64,000 nt of DNA from Oegoconia quadripuncta (taxonomy: Eukaryota > Arthropoda > Insecta > Lepidoptera > Autostichidae). This document shows, one piece after another, positions 7,738 to 19,774 of this stretch. Location: positions 33,476,778 through 33,540,777 of the forward strand of contig OX438744.1 in assembly GCA_949316235.1 (NCBI GenBank), read 5' to 3'. Each line of letters opens with the position of its first letter. Position 1 is the stretch's first letter. The position numbers and the translations under genes are program-made. The notes beneath the pieces are model-generated. The model saw only the letters and a list, made by a program, of their open reading frames with translations, was not told where the DNA came from and made no database searches.

Positions 7738-10267
7738 AAAAATTTACACTCACAGTCGCCACCGAACCATAAATAAATATCAGCCATGCCCCGTATACCC
7801 TCATAAAAGTAATTGAATGCTAGGTACTAGTGTAAAAAACATTTAGAGAAGTAATAAATTGGAAGAGCTTCCCCAAATGGGAATTGTTCCCACGTTTGAG
7901 AAGGGAGCAACAAATGTGAATTATTGTTATGAGGTGCATGCAATTAGTTTATTATTGTACCGCTTATGTGCAGTGTTAATAAAAATATGAGGGACAAGGA
8001 GAAGCTTTAGATAAATGACGTTAATGGTAAAATATCGTTTTTATAGGCAATTTATAGGTATTCCACAAGGCTCAATTCTTGGACCATTCCTATTTCTAGT
8101 TGATATCAATGCCATCGTGTCACTTGTGGTGATAAATTACGAAGGGCTAAGAAGATAATTTAGATAAATAAGTAAGTAAGGACAGGGCAACCCTCAATGT
8201 AAAGTGAATAATAGTAGTTTAAGCTGCTACAAGATTTATAAGGGTCATTAAATAAACTCAAAATTTCAAAACTAAAACCAGAGTGTTGTTTGTTTGAACT
8301 AAAAATAAATAAAGAATTTTGGCATTCTATAAATATAAGTACCTAATACAATATAGAGATTAAAATTATAGCAAATTCAGACATCAATCATGGGTATGGG
8401 CCCTAATCCACCAGATGCGCCCGTTACAGATTTATGCATTTGTGCCCCAGTATTGGCCACCTGCTAGTCAGTATTTACAAGTCGCTCTAACAGGATATTC
8501 CCATTTGCCCTACAGTACTTTCTGGTAGAACCACATGAGTAAAGAAAGAACTCTTCAATCGATAAAAACGGACAATTTAACGTGCACCGACGCATGGAAA
8601 CACAGTACGCCACCATAAAAATATGAATCATCATTATGATTCTATACGAGTTACGAATAAAGAATTCCCATTTGACATCTTGCTTCAATTCATAGATAGC
8701 CAGCTATGAAAAATATCAATAAACTAGTACAGCGAACTAAATCTTTTTAGCTTTGTAATTGGGACCCTCAAGTCGCGAACTTTGATAAGCAAGGCGTCAC
8801 TTGAGTCCTACATACCAAACAGAACGATTCGCATCATATTAAAGATTCCCTGGACTTGGCATCCATCCAGCTCCATGTATGTCTGTCTGCCCCTTTGTCT
8901 GAGCCTCTATGGCACGTCTCGCTTTGTTCGAGAAACAAGGACATACCACACACAGCCATTGTATGGTTTGATAATGAAATGTAGGTACATGTGTTTGTGT
9001 GATAGATATCATGTTCTTTAGGGCAACTTCTTTGTAATATCGGGCGGATTTTCTTGGCAGGCTCTTACAGTAAAAAACAAGATATAAAGTTAGGAGACCT
9101 TGATAACCGGTAGAACGGGCCCGCACTCGCCTTAATGTAATAAGGACCAGTGACAAACTCTGGAGAGCTTCAAGCCTTTTTTAATTTGAGGCCTTGGAAT
9201 CTTGGCCTTCCACAATGCGTTGAAATTCCTATGCTAGATGAGATGGTAGACTATGCTATGAATCGTATTATATCATGTAATAAAATTCCCAAACTACGTA
9301 TAACGTCAAGACCAAACAAAGGGGCCTTGTCAATATCCTGTCAAGACCCTGTTTGATTGGACTTGTATTTTCGACTCGTAAGAATTGTAAATCCAGTTGA
9401 TTGAAAGTGAGGAAGTCCATTATAAGGAACGAGGAAACGCTTATCTGGTAAGTGATTACTACCTTGACCCCTGTAACCTCCCAGAGATAAGCTCGACACT
9501 GTCAACTTCAAATACAGGGGTCACAGATGCGTTGTCTGACCGAAAACTGTGGACTAATAAGGAAGAGATACTGTCTTAAGCGATTTTAAGTTTATGATTT
9601 TATTAGCTGTAGTAACCTTCACATTTGGAGCACAATACAAGCAGGCATTAGTCTTGGCGGGAGAAATAAATAATACGTGGTACACCGGCGCCTCCTGGCA
9701 CAGGAAAAAGTCGTATGTTTGATAATAAATATATATTCATTAACGTAATACCTTACGATATCTCATCTATACTAATCTTCACTACATATATGCCTATCAT
9801 GTTCAGTATGGTTCGAATTAGTTGAAGTCTACTTCGTCATAGGCCACCCAAGGCAAAAATTCACCAGCTCTACAGATCTGAATCCTGACTTTCATCAGCC
9901 GTTGAACCTTGACCTACTGAACCTCCCCCGAATTTTATAGAACCTGGCATACTGGCCAAACAATAATAGCAACAAGGTATATCCAGTCCAAGCAAAGTGT
10001 GGTGTCTCCGCATCCATCTCTTTAACCAAACGTTTGTCCAAACCTTAGTCCAACCCGAAACCATATTAAATTGGTGTGCAAGTTATAGTAATCTCTAACG
10101 ACACTGTGGGTAATAAAGACAAGCCCGCCTGTCTCCTTTGTCATGCTAATCACGTTCGGATCACCTGTCGCTCTCACCTGTTGACGCTATGTAAACAGCT
10201 GATGAACTATTTCGTAATTGAGCGTGTATTGAGACGTATTTTAGACCGTACTAAAAATGTCTTTTGA
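7738..10267. other. No gene recognised
   Basis: About 2.5 kb of apparently low-repeat sequence. Short reading frames (for example near 9150-9356 and 9397-9579) have no recognisable domain or splice context. An 11-bp inverted pair, TGACCCCTGTA near 9466 and TACAGGGGTCA near 9512, is the only structure noted. Confidence 0.4.
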
Positions 10268-10480
10268 CTCAATAGTTGCGAAAGTCGCGGGTTCGATCCC
10301 AGTAGGGTTACTATCGGGTTCATAAGTGCATTTCCAGCCCCAATTCAAATGATTTAGATCGATTACGATTCTTATGTAGTAAGCTTGACTGCACGTTATT
10401 TAAAAATATGTTATAGGATTGGATAGCCACTTTTGAAACCTACTATACATGTGTTACTCGATTTGGTTGGTAGTAGAGCA
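10268..10480 (+). mobile_element. Degenerate SINE family C relic
   Basis: GTCGCGGGTTCGATCCCAGTA (B-box region) is followed by CTCGATTTGGTTGGTAGTAG near 10458, the order seen in family C. The rest has diverged. Confidence 0.35.
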
Positions 10481-10658
10481 AATTTAAATAAGTCTTTTCC
10501 AGACAACTATGCTATCCAGGGTTGTTATCCAGTTGTTTGAGAAAAGATGGTCGGTCAATCAATAGAGAGAGAACGGAATAGTAGTTCTGGTGCAGATATG
10601 GACTCCCTGTATTAACAGAATAGAGTAGGTACATTTTGTCCCGAAAGACATACATTTT

Positions 10659-10890
10659 GACGACCGATTGGTGTAGTGGATAGTGACCTTGTCAGCGAAA
10701 CCAACGGTTGCGGATTCGAATCCCGCGACGGTAAATGTTCGTGTGATGAATATGAACATTTATTCCTGAGTCATGGATGTTTATATAAATATTTATGTAT
10801 GTTTATCCGTTATCTAGTATCCATAGTACAAGCTGTGCTTAGTTTGGGACTAAATGATTGGTGTAAGTGTCCGAAATATTTATTTATTAT
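10659..10890 (+). mobile_element. tRNA-derived SINE, family A
   Basis: GACGACCGATTGGTGTAGTG head, GGATTCGAATCC in place of the usual GGTTCGAATCC B box (one change), and the standard body and ATTTATTTATT tail. Confidence 0.8.
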
Positions 10891-10983
10891 AATATTAAAA
10901 ATACATAAGTGTGTCTGTCTGTTACCTTTTCACAATTAATCCTCTAAAGATCGTAATGAAGGGCATGGCTTATGTAAGATAAG

Positions 10984-11250
10984 GAACCAGTCGTATATCA
11001 CCCGCACTTAGTTGACGTGCCATTTATAAGGACCAAGCGTTTTAAGTCTTCGTTTCTCATGCGCACGGCTAAGGAGTGGAACGCATTGCCTCCGTCTGTG
11101 TTTCCAATCGCATATAACCCGCAGCTCTTTAAAAACAGGTTAAATAGGCATCTTCTGGGAAAGCTCGTTCCATCGTAGACCTTATCTCGACATTAGTCCA
11201 GATTAAGGTCAAGAGCGATCCCATTCTAATTAAAAAAAAAAAAAAAAAAA
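10984..11250 (+). mobile_element. 5'-truncated CR1/Jockey-like LINE tail
   Basis: From about 10984 a clean frame runs to TAG at 11176-11178. It encodes the C-terminal tail of a reverse transcriptase ORF2, with RTAKEWNALPPSVFPIAYNP followed by FKNRLNRHLLG. The motif W-N-x-LP-xSVFP-xx-YN-xxx-FK-xx-xN-x-HLL is typical of the CR1/Jockey group. After a short 3' UTR there is an A run (about 11232-11250). Everything upstream is missing, as in a normal incomplete target-primed insertion. The frame here is intact, so this is the freshest of four such tails in the window. Confidence 0.75.
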
Positions 11251-11756
11251 TGGAAATTTGGCACCTGGAGAAATATACGTGACTCTACTATTACAACTCA
11301 TTGGAACTTTTCTATAATTATTTAATGGTTTTTCCTGCATTTCCATGCGCCAGTCACATATCATATTCCTGCAGGTGTTTGCGTTTTGAAAAAAATAAAA
11401 TAAAGTACCTATGCTAATAACTTCTATTTCACTTACCTAAATGGCCTATTTTTTTCCTTAGGGTAAAAAAATCTCATACGGTATAAAGCTCGATTTTCAT
11501 ATAAATCCCGCCGGAGGATAAACTGAAGCCACACGTGCGGAGCCGCAGGCAAGTAGTTGGTAATGAACACGGCTCACTCAACTCACTCTACTGTTTATAC
11601 ACTGTTTCCCTTTGACAGGCTAATCTCGTTCAGGTGTTGAAGTCAACAGCTGATCTGTAAATTTGTCCTGAATCTGTACATTCTTTGAGTAACGTAACCA
11701 TACGGCAAATTGCCCTAAATTGCTTTTGGGTTTATGATTGTAGCAGGTTATGTGGG

Positions 11757-12000
11757 TAGTCAAAAATGTTTTATTTTGTAGGTACACAACACTTAAAATA
11801 GTCAATTATTTTACATTTTTTTAAGCTACTGCTTGTTCAACACGCAATTTTCCCCTGAGAAGAATAAGCAAGAAACTCGAAGGGTTGCTCTTTTAAAAAT
11901 AGGTTTACAAAAAGGTTTTTATATTTCATCTTTAATTGTGAAAAAGCCTGGCATGCGAACGAGCTGGTTATGTCCAGGGATTTTTATCATCTAAATAGTG
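11757..12000 (+). repeat. LINE-like 3' tail, family F
   Basis: Shares AAAATGTTTTATTTTGTAGG, AAGCTACTGCTTGTTCAACA, CCCCTGAGAAGA and GAGCTGGTTATGTCCAGGGA with the copy at 2925-3300. It runs directly into the CR1-like tail that follows. Confidence 0.5.
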
Positions 12001-12049
12001 GATGCATTTCGGGGAGTGTGCGTTGGAATTACATAATCTTATTCCACCG

Positions 12050-12307
12050 TCGCTCTTCCATCTTCGGACCACTAGGCGTGGGGAGGGATTCCACCCATAT
12101 TCGCACTAAGAAGTTCGATTCTTCATTCATTCACCCAAGGCATGGAACTCCCTTCCGGCGTCAGTCTTTCCTGAATCCTACAACATTGGGATCTTCAAGA
12201 GCAAAGTGAATAGGCATTTACTGGGATCGCGTGCTTCATCATCGACCGCATCGTCACTTTCCATCAGGTGAGATTGCGGCCAAACGCGAATCCAATCATA
12301 AAAAAAA
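12050..12307 (+). pseudogene. CR1/Jockey-like LINE tail, broken
   Basis: The frame 12110-12271 ends [20 protein letters not shown], then FKSKVNRHLLGSR, and a Ser/Ala-rich tail to a TGA. An in-frame TAA at 12107-12109 breaks it upstream. The 3' UTR is short and ends in an A run at about 12300. It is closely related to the minus-strand copy at 20712-20843, which shares the SSLSIR ending. Confidence 0.7.
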
Positions 12308-14140
12308 CAATGGTTTTAAACATTTATTTACAGCACATAGGCTGCAAACTTATAACACCTTTTGTTACATCGGGAGTTAACAGTGGATATAAAATTAAAA
12401 TTCATCAAGAATTATCATTATCACTGGATTACCTAATCTCGAACAAAGAGCAGACAGTAGTCAATAGCTTCACCTATTACTCATAATAACAGAACAAGAC
12501 TGCCATAAGGCCCTGACCTTGTTGGTTACGTATCGTGACTTCCACGGGCCTTCATACAGCAACTGAATTTATAGTAAGAAATAAACCTTGTAAGCAGACG
12601 TAGACTAGATTATGGGTTAAGTACAGTTTTCTGATAACTTGCTCGACATTTTGCTGTGTCGTAAAATACAGATGCCTCATGTGTTTGATCTCAAGAATTT
12701 CCGGGATTATGAATTAAAATCATCACATATTTTACGAAGGAAGTGTACAAGAGCTACTTCTCTTTGGCTACGACGCAAAACTGATTGTTATAAATATGAG
12801 TATGTGTGTCTGCACATGGGCGTACACAGCATTTATTTAGGCGTGAGGCAAAGTACCTACTGTAAGGCATATACTGAATAACACTCTAGTTATGATCTAG
12901 CTTTTATTTATAAGAATAAATGACATTTTGTATTAATTTTTGATTTCTTGTTCACAGGTAAATATCCGAAAAAGGCGTTGCGGAAACCTGGAGTTTATTC
13001 AGTAAGCTTAAAAATCGGAGGTTTAATTTAACGTACAGTATAGAGTTACTTTCTGTCGCGGAGGAAATAATTTCAGTACCATTTTTTTATCGTTTATTTA
13101 TTTTTCAAAAAATAATTACAAGTAACAGTCTAATACTAAAGTGCTTATAAATTCTAATGCTTGGACTCTGATCCTCAAACTAGGTCAAACCTGTATCTTG
13201 AGGATCAGTTCCTTCCCTGCACATAGGTAGTCAATATTTGAATTAAACACTTAAAATTTACTTATAATGTTTCGTAAATAGTAAGTACCTAAATATTTTG
13301 TAATAACTAAATGTTTTTAAACTATAATACCAGTCACACTCACTTTTACTTCGACACTGGACGTTGACTACATGGCATCCTATGTCAATGATTCGTTCAT
13401 AGCACTTCTTAGCTTTAAAAACCAAAACGCCCGACAATATATTTATCATATCCTAATGACACTGGGCATCATCATGACCCATCTCCACACCCTCCCACTG
13501 CAACTCCTGTAGCCAGGATCAACAGCGGTACAGCTGAAGTCGTCTACCGAAAGTAAACCTGTCCCGAGAAAAGACTTTACGCTACCTTAGGCCCCAAATT
13601 AATGATGTCGAAAAATTAATGATACTACAAGCTACAAGGTCGTGATCACATGCAAGTAAAAATTTTGTACATTTCACGTGTTTAAAACTAAGCGGTAAAA
13701 AAGATGGACATGCCTGATTTATTCGAATGCCATTTTAGACAAATTCGACATGATAAATAATTTAGATTCATTGGACTTTTGATTAATTAGCTTTTTTTAG
13801 TGTTTGTGTTATACCCACGAAGGTGTCACAAACACGAAACACGGTTGAACTGACCGGATTGTAAATCAGAAAGATTCCAAGTCACCACAAATGTACACAC
13901 AGACGGGAACATGCGCCTACTTTTTATGCACTCGTACTTGTAGGGGTTGTAACTGAAAACCAGTGTTTCGCTGTTTGAGTGATGTGCCACACTGAGTTAT
14001 AACCCATTTGTGCTACTGCGGCACACACTTGCTCTTTGTATTTTCTATTCTTTACCTTTATTTGTATATTTCTTTGTAATTTAAAAATTGTATAGTTGCG
14101 TGAACGCAGTGGCGAAAATAAATGCTTTAAATAAAAAACC
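12308..14140. other. No gene recognised
   Basis: Includes a 13090-13220 stretch (TTATTTATTTTTCAAAAAAT, then 'cctgtatcttgaggatcagt') that looks like the 3' end of another dispersed repeat on the minus strand, with an internal inverted pair GATCCTCAA near 13170 and TTGAGGATC near 13197. No coding exon can be supported. Confidence 0.4.
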
Positions 14141-14144
14141 AAAA

Positions 14145-14232
14145 GAATACACTTTATTGCACAATAGAAAAGAAAATACAGTTAAAGAAAGTGGTATGAA
14201 ACGTACAATTTGGCGACCTTATCACTAACAGC
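14145..14232 (-). repeat. LINE 3' UTR fragment, inverted partner
   Basis: ACACTTTATTGCACAATAGA, AAAATACAGTTAAAGAAAGT and 'acaatttggcgaccttatca' form the reverse complement of blocks in 14380-14565. On the minus strand it ends TGCAATAAAGTGTATT, a poly(A)-signal-like LINE end. Confidence 0.5.
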
Positions 14233-14379
14233 GAGTTCTTCCAGGCAAAAGTATATTCTTTTTGGCTTCTTACCGTGGATGAGGTCGATGATAGAAATGA
14301 CTAAGTAACGTACTGAAACTATTTTATAACTCTTTATTGAAAAATAACGCTATGGAAACATTAATTGATCGCTTTTAGT

Positions 14380-14565
14380 GATAAGGTCGCTAAATTGTAC
14401 ATAAATAAATATAAATAAATAAATAAATAAAAGGTATTTATTCATCACAAAAAAGAAAAAAAACACAAGCATACATAGAATCGACATACTATTCTTACCA
14501 CTTTTCTGAAACTGTATTTTCTTTTCTGTTGTGCAATAAAGTGTATTTGTATTGTATTGTATTGA
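14380..14565 (+). repeat. LINE 3' UTR fragment with TGTATTGTATTG end
   Basis: Reads GTGATAAGGTCGCTAAATTG, an (AAAT)n microsatellite, ACTGTATTTTCTTTTCTGTT, then TGCAATAAAGTGTATTTGTATTG. With 14145-14232 it makes an inverted pair of the same repeat. Confidence 0.5.
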
Positions 14566-15049
14566 AAATTTTGAAAAACCGAAGACAAGACTGTATTATT
14601 TATATATTATTTATTATCCAAATAAAGTCAAATTTATTAGTTGATAGTTAAATGAAATATTTAATTGAGAAAGCGGTGTTGTCTTTTAGATATGTTAAAC
14701 AAAAACGTGCTTGATTTTTTGTCGTAAGGCGTCCTTTATTAGTTCAACTAAAGTCTAGCTATAAGGAGCTATTTATACCTACCCACTTTTATGGCCTAGT
14801 CTATTCTTCAAGTAGATAAAATCTATCCAATTACATATAGGTACACGACGTAATGATGATTGGCAATAAGAAGGAACAATTAAATCCAATGTCGTGGACA
14901 ATGCCTTCGTAAAGCGGTGAGGTCGCTGAATTGACTGCTTGATACCTTTTAATAAACTCAATGACATGTACGTACATCGGTTGGCAAAGCTATCTGGGTT
15001 TTAAAAAAGCGCTATATTGCCGTGAATGACGAAAACACTCAAACCTAGT

Positions 15050-15440
15050 ATTAGGTCCTTACCTATGAAATTGGCGTGTTGTATGATGAATTTCATTAAG
15101 ACTGTTGTCTCCATGTTTGTCATTTAAAATTTTTTTTTTTCGAACGGCAAATCCAAATTTAGCTAAACTTTTGTATTATCGGATAAGTTAAGTATAGGCA
15201 GCGTTAATTTTTAAAAGTAACCGCTTTATAAAAGTTTCAGCGAATCTAAGAAATGATTATGGGAAGCACATGAAAAGAGCTCTGTTAATTTTTTTTTATT
15301 TGTGATTTAGCCCAGAAATTAAAAAAATATTTCATGTGAAACCTTGAAATAATATTCCATTTTCCAAATTAAAAACAAAAATTGGTACATATGATTAACG
15401 AAGAAAAAATCTCCAATTTCATAGGTAAAAACCCAATATT
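15050..15440 (-). mobile_element. MITE family M1, complete copy
   Basis: TIRs: TTAGGTCCTTACCTATGAAA at the left and CCAATTTCATAGGTAAAAAC at the right. The body TTTCATGTGAAACCTTGAAA is the reverse complement of the copies at 6286, 21750 and 49695. No frame for a transposase is present. Length is about 390 bp. Confidence 0.7.
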
Positions 15441-15530
15441 AATATGCGTGATGCTAGAATTCACAGTGGAATTCAGCTATTTTGACAATGTCACAAAACT
15501 GTACTGAAATATTGCCAATTAGTGCCCAAA

Positions 15531-15840
15531 GCGTCGGTGGCTCAACGGTTAAGACGCGGTCTCCCAATAGGAGGTCCGGGTTCGATGCCCAGGCAGACCA
15601 ATGTACCAATGAGTTTTTAAATTTAATTTATTTACTTATGTGCATTTATCCGACTGCTCTTAAACGGTGAAGGAAAACATCGTGAGGAAATCTGCATGCC
15701 TGAGAAATAAAAATTCAAAGTGATGTGAAGTTCCCAACCCGCATTGGGCCAACATGGCGTACTATGGCCCTTGCTCCCTCATATGCGAGTGAAGGCCTAT
15801 ATCCCTGCAATGGGATGTTTACGAACTGATGATGATGATT
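15531..15840 (+). mobile_element. tRNA-derived SINE, family D
   Basis: The head GCGTCGGTGGCTCAACGGTT and B-box region GGTTCGATGCC look like a real tRNA half. The body has TTAAACGGTGAAGGAAAACA, CGCATTGGGCCAACATGGCG and ATCCCTGCAATGGGATGTTT, and the tail is (GAT)n. Other copies: 41062-41368 (+), 55205-55490 (-), 58786-59074 (-). Confidence 0.8.
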
Positions 15841-17394
15841 ATTTCCCAAAGGAGAAAATTAGTTCCACTGTAGTTTAAGAGTAATTCAATGTTTCAAGTG
15901 AGCAGTCAGGCGTCATTTGTTGCTGGAATTGTCATTCACATACGTCTGCTTCATCTATGATTATAATTTATATCCCAAGAAATAGTGCATAAATAGTGTC
16001 ACCGAAATATATAAGTCCCGTAAAAAGTTTCTGAAAAAAAGGCATAGAGGTATCTCTATGGAGGTCTGTTCAATAAAGAGGATTATCAAAAAATGCGCTA
16101 ATCCAGCTGTGAAAGCGCTAAGTTTGCATCATTGCAATTCACTGCCTACCGCAGTTGTTCATTAGGACGATCTTTACGCTTGTGGGGGGTCGAAAGCCAT
16201 AACCTTTACTCAACTACATCTCTTTTCAAACTTTTAAAGTACAATACAAACTGTGAAAATACCGCAATGCCTATAATTTCCTTCAACTTCAATTTTCCTT
16301 TCCTCAACGTTGCATTCGAAGGCAGTTCCAGCTGGCACAAACATTCAATACTTACAAAAATAATCTTAAAAAGAGATGAGATCTTACCGCGACTGTGATA
16401 GATCCGTCTTAGGAGGCAGACTGGATGGGTAAAATCTTCATCTAATAGTGCAGTTGACTGCAAGTGTTGGTGAACGAACCATAGCGGCGCGACGCGCGCT
16501 TATCTATTTAGTCCAATCGCAGAGAAGACAATGCAGATTCTATCGGAACTTAAAGACAACACAGGTTAATCAAAGGAACCGAGAGTTGATTTTGGAGAGT
16601 AATAACAATGATAAAGGTCAAATATTGACCTTTGTCACAAGTCGAAAGTTGTTTAATTAAACAATTTTAAAACAGAATTTGGGGCTCATTTACCAAGCCA
16701 CTGGATGCGGGCAGCACCGGACCAATGGTTGCAGAGATCCTTGGGGGAGGCCTTTGTCCAGCAGTGAACGTGTTTCAGTTGATATGATGATGATGATTAC
16801 ATTGTAATAATAGTCGCAAAAAGTACAAGTACAATTTGATCGGAACGCTCAGGGTTGGAAAACTTAAAATTGGTTCACAGGTGTCGCCGCCAAAAACGTT
16901 TCAAAGGACACCTAATTATTTTTTTTGAAATATGGCGACCAGTTTATGTATGAGGGTGTTTAGGTGCACTGGCGTGCCTAGGGTTTCACAATAGGGCATG
17001 CCCTACAATGTTTTTGTGGTTTTAACACATTTAATCGTGCGAGCGAGATGACTCTCGTGAGCGTATCAATTGTGTCTCAGTAGCGACAGTTCACGCACGC
17101 ATTACCTTGTATAATCAAAGATTTTCTATAGACTATACTGTAAGGTAATCCGGGCTTTTCGGCTTAGATGTGTGATGAACTTCAATTATATTTCTCATTT
17201 TGTAGCCAGTTAAGAGTTTAGGGTGAAAGACATTTTATACGGGAGTCACGTACTTGAACTCCAGCCCTGCATAATAAAAATGGAAGCGAAGGACCACATT
17301 ATTCGTACATATGGAAGCTATAAGAGTTAACAGGCGATTATATCAATTGAACAAAATGTTTACTTACTAAATTATTACATCTCGGTTTCAACCT
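15841..17394. other. Mostly unassigned; LINE tail at 16690-16797
   Basis: The piece at 16690-16797 (CTTGGGGGAGGCCTTTGTCC, then a (GAT)n tail) recurs at 40815-40917 (+) and 49418-49520 (-). It looks like the end of a non-LTR ORF (tail resembling RSLGEAFVQQ) plus a short 3' UTR. The remainder shows no gene. Confidence 0.4.
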
Positions 17395-17625
17395 ATATAT
17401 TTAATCTGACCTTCATCCCAAATAGGTGTTCCAAACATTAATAATAACAACATCCACGTTTCACCTTTCGAAGTATACAGATATGCACACGTGACGTGGG
17501 TCGAGCCTATCACCGTTAAAACGTGCAAATCTATAGACGTTTTTGGTGGAAAGTACCTTAGTCGCTTTTTACGACACCCACGGGAAGTAAGGGTCATTTC
17601 TATTCTTTTTACGCGCCGAAACATT
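17395..17625 (+). repeat. Dispersed repeat family P
   Basis: Shares AAACGTGCAAATCTATAGAC, TTTTTACGACACCCACGGGA and TTCTATTCTTTTTACG with 48468-48785 and, inverted, with 1095-1345. Confidence 0.5.
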
Positions 17626-18221
17626 GCCCGGGTAAAAACAAACATTATTACAAATTCTCGCACTCGCATAGTGAGAGATGATTTAACCTAATCGCCACCT
17701 CAGGAAGCACGGCGTTCGCAGGTTGTGACAGCGTTTACTCCTTCATTGACATTACAGCATTTCCAATTTCCCAATCCGCCTGCGTTCGCGCGGGAAATCT
17801 CCGTAGTTTTCCCGTACGATCATCCTAATTCAATTCCTACAGATACCAAGAGATGGCGCACCTTGTTCTATTTCGAGTAATGACCGCGAACATCGGTGTG
17901 TAAAGGTTATTTTTACATTATATTTTGACTGCGAAATGATGAGCAACATCTAGTTGGGAATTGCGTGTGCGCGTTCTGGTTTGAGCTACCTAAACCATAA
18001 ATCCCGAAGTATTCGTTCACGAGTTCTCCGAGAGATGGCGTTAATTTATCGATATCAAAAATTGTATGTCTTCTTCATAATTGTATTTCTATTTTAGCTA
18101 TAATTTACTACTTCTTTGTTTTTACATCGTGTTGTGGCGTTCATAATAAACTATTCTTATTCTTAAAAAGTTTATTTCTCTAACAGACCGGGTTAAAGTA
18201 GTTAGTACACTTTTCTGTAGT
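17626..18221. other. No gene recognised
   Basis: A somewhat GC-richer patch (17690-17830) contains GCGTTCGCGCGGGAAATCTC. No exon could be defined. Confidence 0.35.
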
Positions 18222-18299
18222 GACGACCTGTTTGGTGTAGTGGTTAGCAACTCTGACCACTATACCAAAAGGTTGCGGGTTCGAATCCCGCTAGGGGCA
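18222..18299 (+). mobile_element. SINE family B, tRNA-like head only
   Basis: GACGACCTGTTTGGTGTAGT to CCCGCTAGGGGCA, with A- and B-box regions matching the full copies at 4130 and 18816. The SINE body and ATTTATTT tail are absent; unrelated sequence follows. It does not fold as a functional tRNA, since the 5' GACGACC cannot pair with the 3' GGGGCA. Confidence 0.7.
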
Positions 18300-18815
18300 G
18301 ATAAATCTTTACAGAACTGCATCTTACAAATTATTTTTTCTCTGGAAATGATGATCACTTTTCGATATTTTTTTATTTAGTTACAGCAATTACTAAATTT
18401 AACAATTAGCAAGAAGTAACATCTGAAAATATTCACTATTTGCTGAGAAAACTTAATTTGTATTGTGCAGGACTATAAAAGCTCTGACTGTACCTACCTA
18501 GTAATTTACAAGGAGGACAATGTCCCGTTGTTTCGAGGATCTGCTATTCTATCTGTAATACTAAGAGGAAATTCAAATTCCACAGAGACTTAGCACAGTT
18601 AGCTTCTCTTTTTTTGGTACATATGTTTTTTCTTTATAATAAAATAGCTGGAGATTACATAAAACGGTCTCTGTGGAGTTATTTCAGGATAGATGATTAT
18701 TTGAACTTATCAGGGCGGATGTTACCTGGATTTACCCCTTCAATACCTCTCGTTATGTAATAAGAATAACCATAACATTAAGTTGTAAAGTTATTTAAGA
18801 TACTGTGACGACGAT

Positions 18816-19077
18816 GACGACCTGTTTGGTGGAGTGGTTAGAAATTCTGCTACTATACCAAATGGTCGCGGGTTCGAATCCCGCTAGGAGCATTTTTTTA
18901 TATGATGAATACAGACATGTGTTCCCGAGTTATGGATGTTTTTCATTTAAACATGTATTTCTTTACAAAAAAAAAAGCCATCCATATCCATAACACAAGC
19001 CTAGATGCTTACTGTGGATCTAGATGGATGGCTGTGTGTTTGTGCAAAGACATTTATTTATTATTATATTATTTATA
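18816..19077 (+). mobile_element. tRNA-derived SINE, family B
   Basis: GACGACCTGTTTGGTGGAGT head, B box GGTTCGAATCC, body with GAGTTATGGATGTTTTTCAT and 'aagcctagatgcttactgtg', and ATTTATTATT tail. A 10-A run interrupts the body. Confidence 0.8.
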
Positions 19078-19348
19078 CTTTCAAAATTCTTTTTTATAGT
19101 TTAAAATTCTATGCCTACAGTTTTATTGTGTTTTCGTACTACATGCATTTGAGTGTAGTGCTCGTCTGTAATTGGAGTTCATATCAAGTGATGTATGTTG
19201 GTGAGCCTAAATAAATAAATAAATAAAAGTTGGATATTTAAATTCAAAATGTATTGTTATGGAGTTAGTTATTTGAGAAAGCGTTCTACCCCTCATTATA
19301 AGGCCTTATGAAGCGATTTATTTAAAAAAAAAGAATAAGTTGACTTTT

Positions 19349-19706
19349 AACCGCCTCCGTGGCTCAATGTAAATAACATTGGGTTTACGATTCGGAGGTC
19401 GCGGGTTCGATCCCCAGCGGGGATACATGTTTAAGTACTCGGTTTGGTTGGTGGTAGGGCATTTTAAAAGTCCGCCTGGCTAGCTACCACCATCTTATCT
19501 AAATCTGCCGCCAAGCAGCAATGTTAATAGCATTGTTTTTTTAATAGCATTGTTGTGTTCTGGTTGTCAGAGATAAGATAGCCAGTCCCCCAAATGTGTT
19601 GGGGTTTCCGGGTCAGTACGCTTCCACCTTCGACCTCATCTTCACTTAACATCAGGTGTGATTGAGGTCAAGTACCGACCCGTTGTGCATAAAAAATAAT
19701 AATAAT
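19349..19706 (+). mobile_element. tRNA-derived SINE, family C, full length
   Basis: Head AACCGCCTCCGTGGCTCAAT, B box GGTTCGATCCC, body GGTTTGGTTGGTGGTAGGGC, AGATAAGATAGCCAGTCCCC and TTCCGGGTCAGTACGCTTCC, tail GTGCATAAAAAA. It has a small duplication (ATAGCATTG twice near 19530-19555). Copies: 40387, 41770, 42775(-), 49265, 52874(-), 58147. Confidence 0.85.
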
Positions 19707-19774
19707 ACGTACCTACCTTCTTTTTGCATTGAGGAATTAAAAAGGATATTTTTTTATTTAACTTTTATTTACTT

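Noticed and set aside
18222..18299. Possible true tRNA gene
   Set aside because: The acceptor ends do not pair and the sequence is the head of SINE family B.
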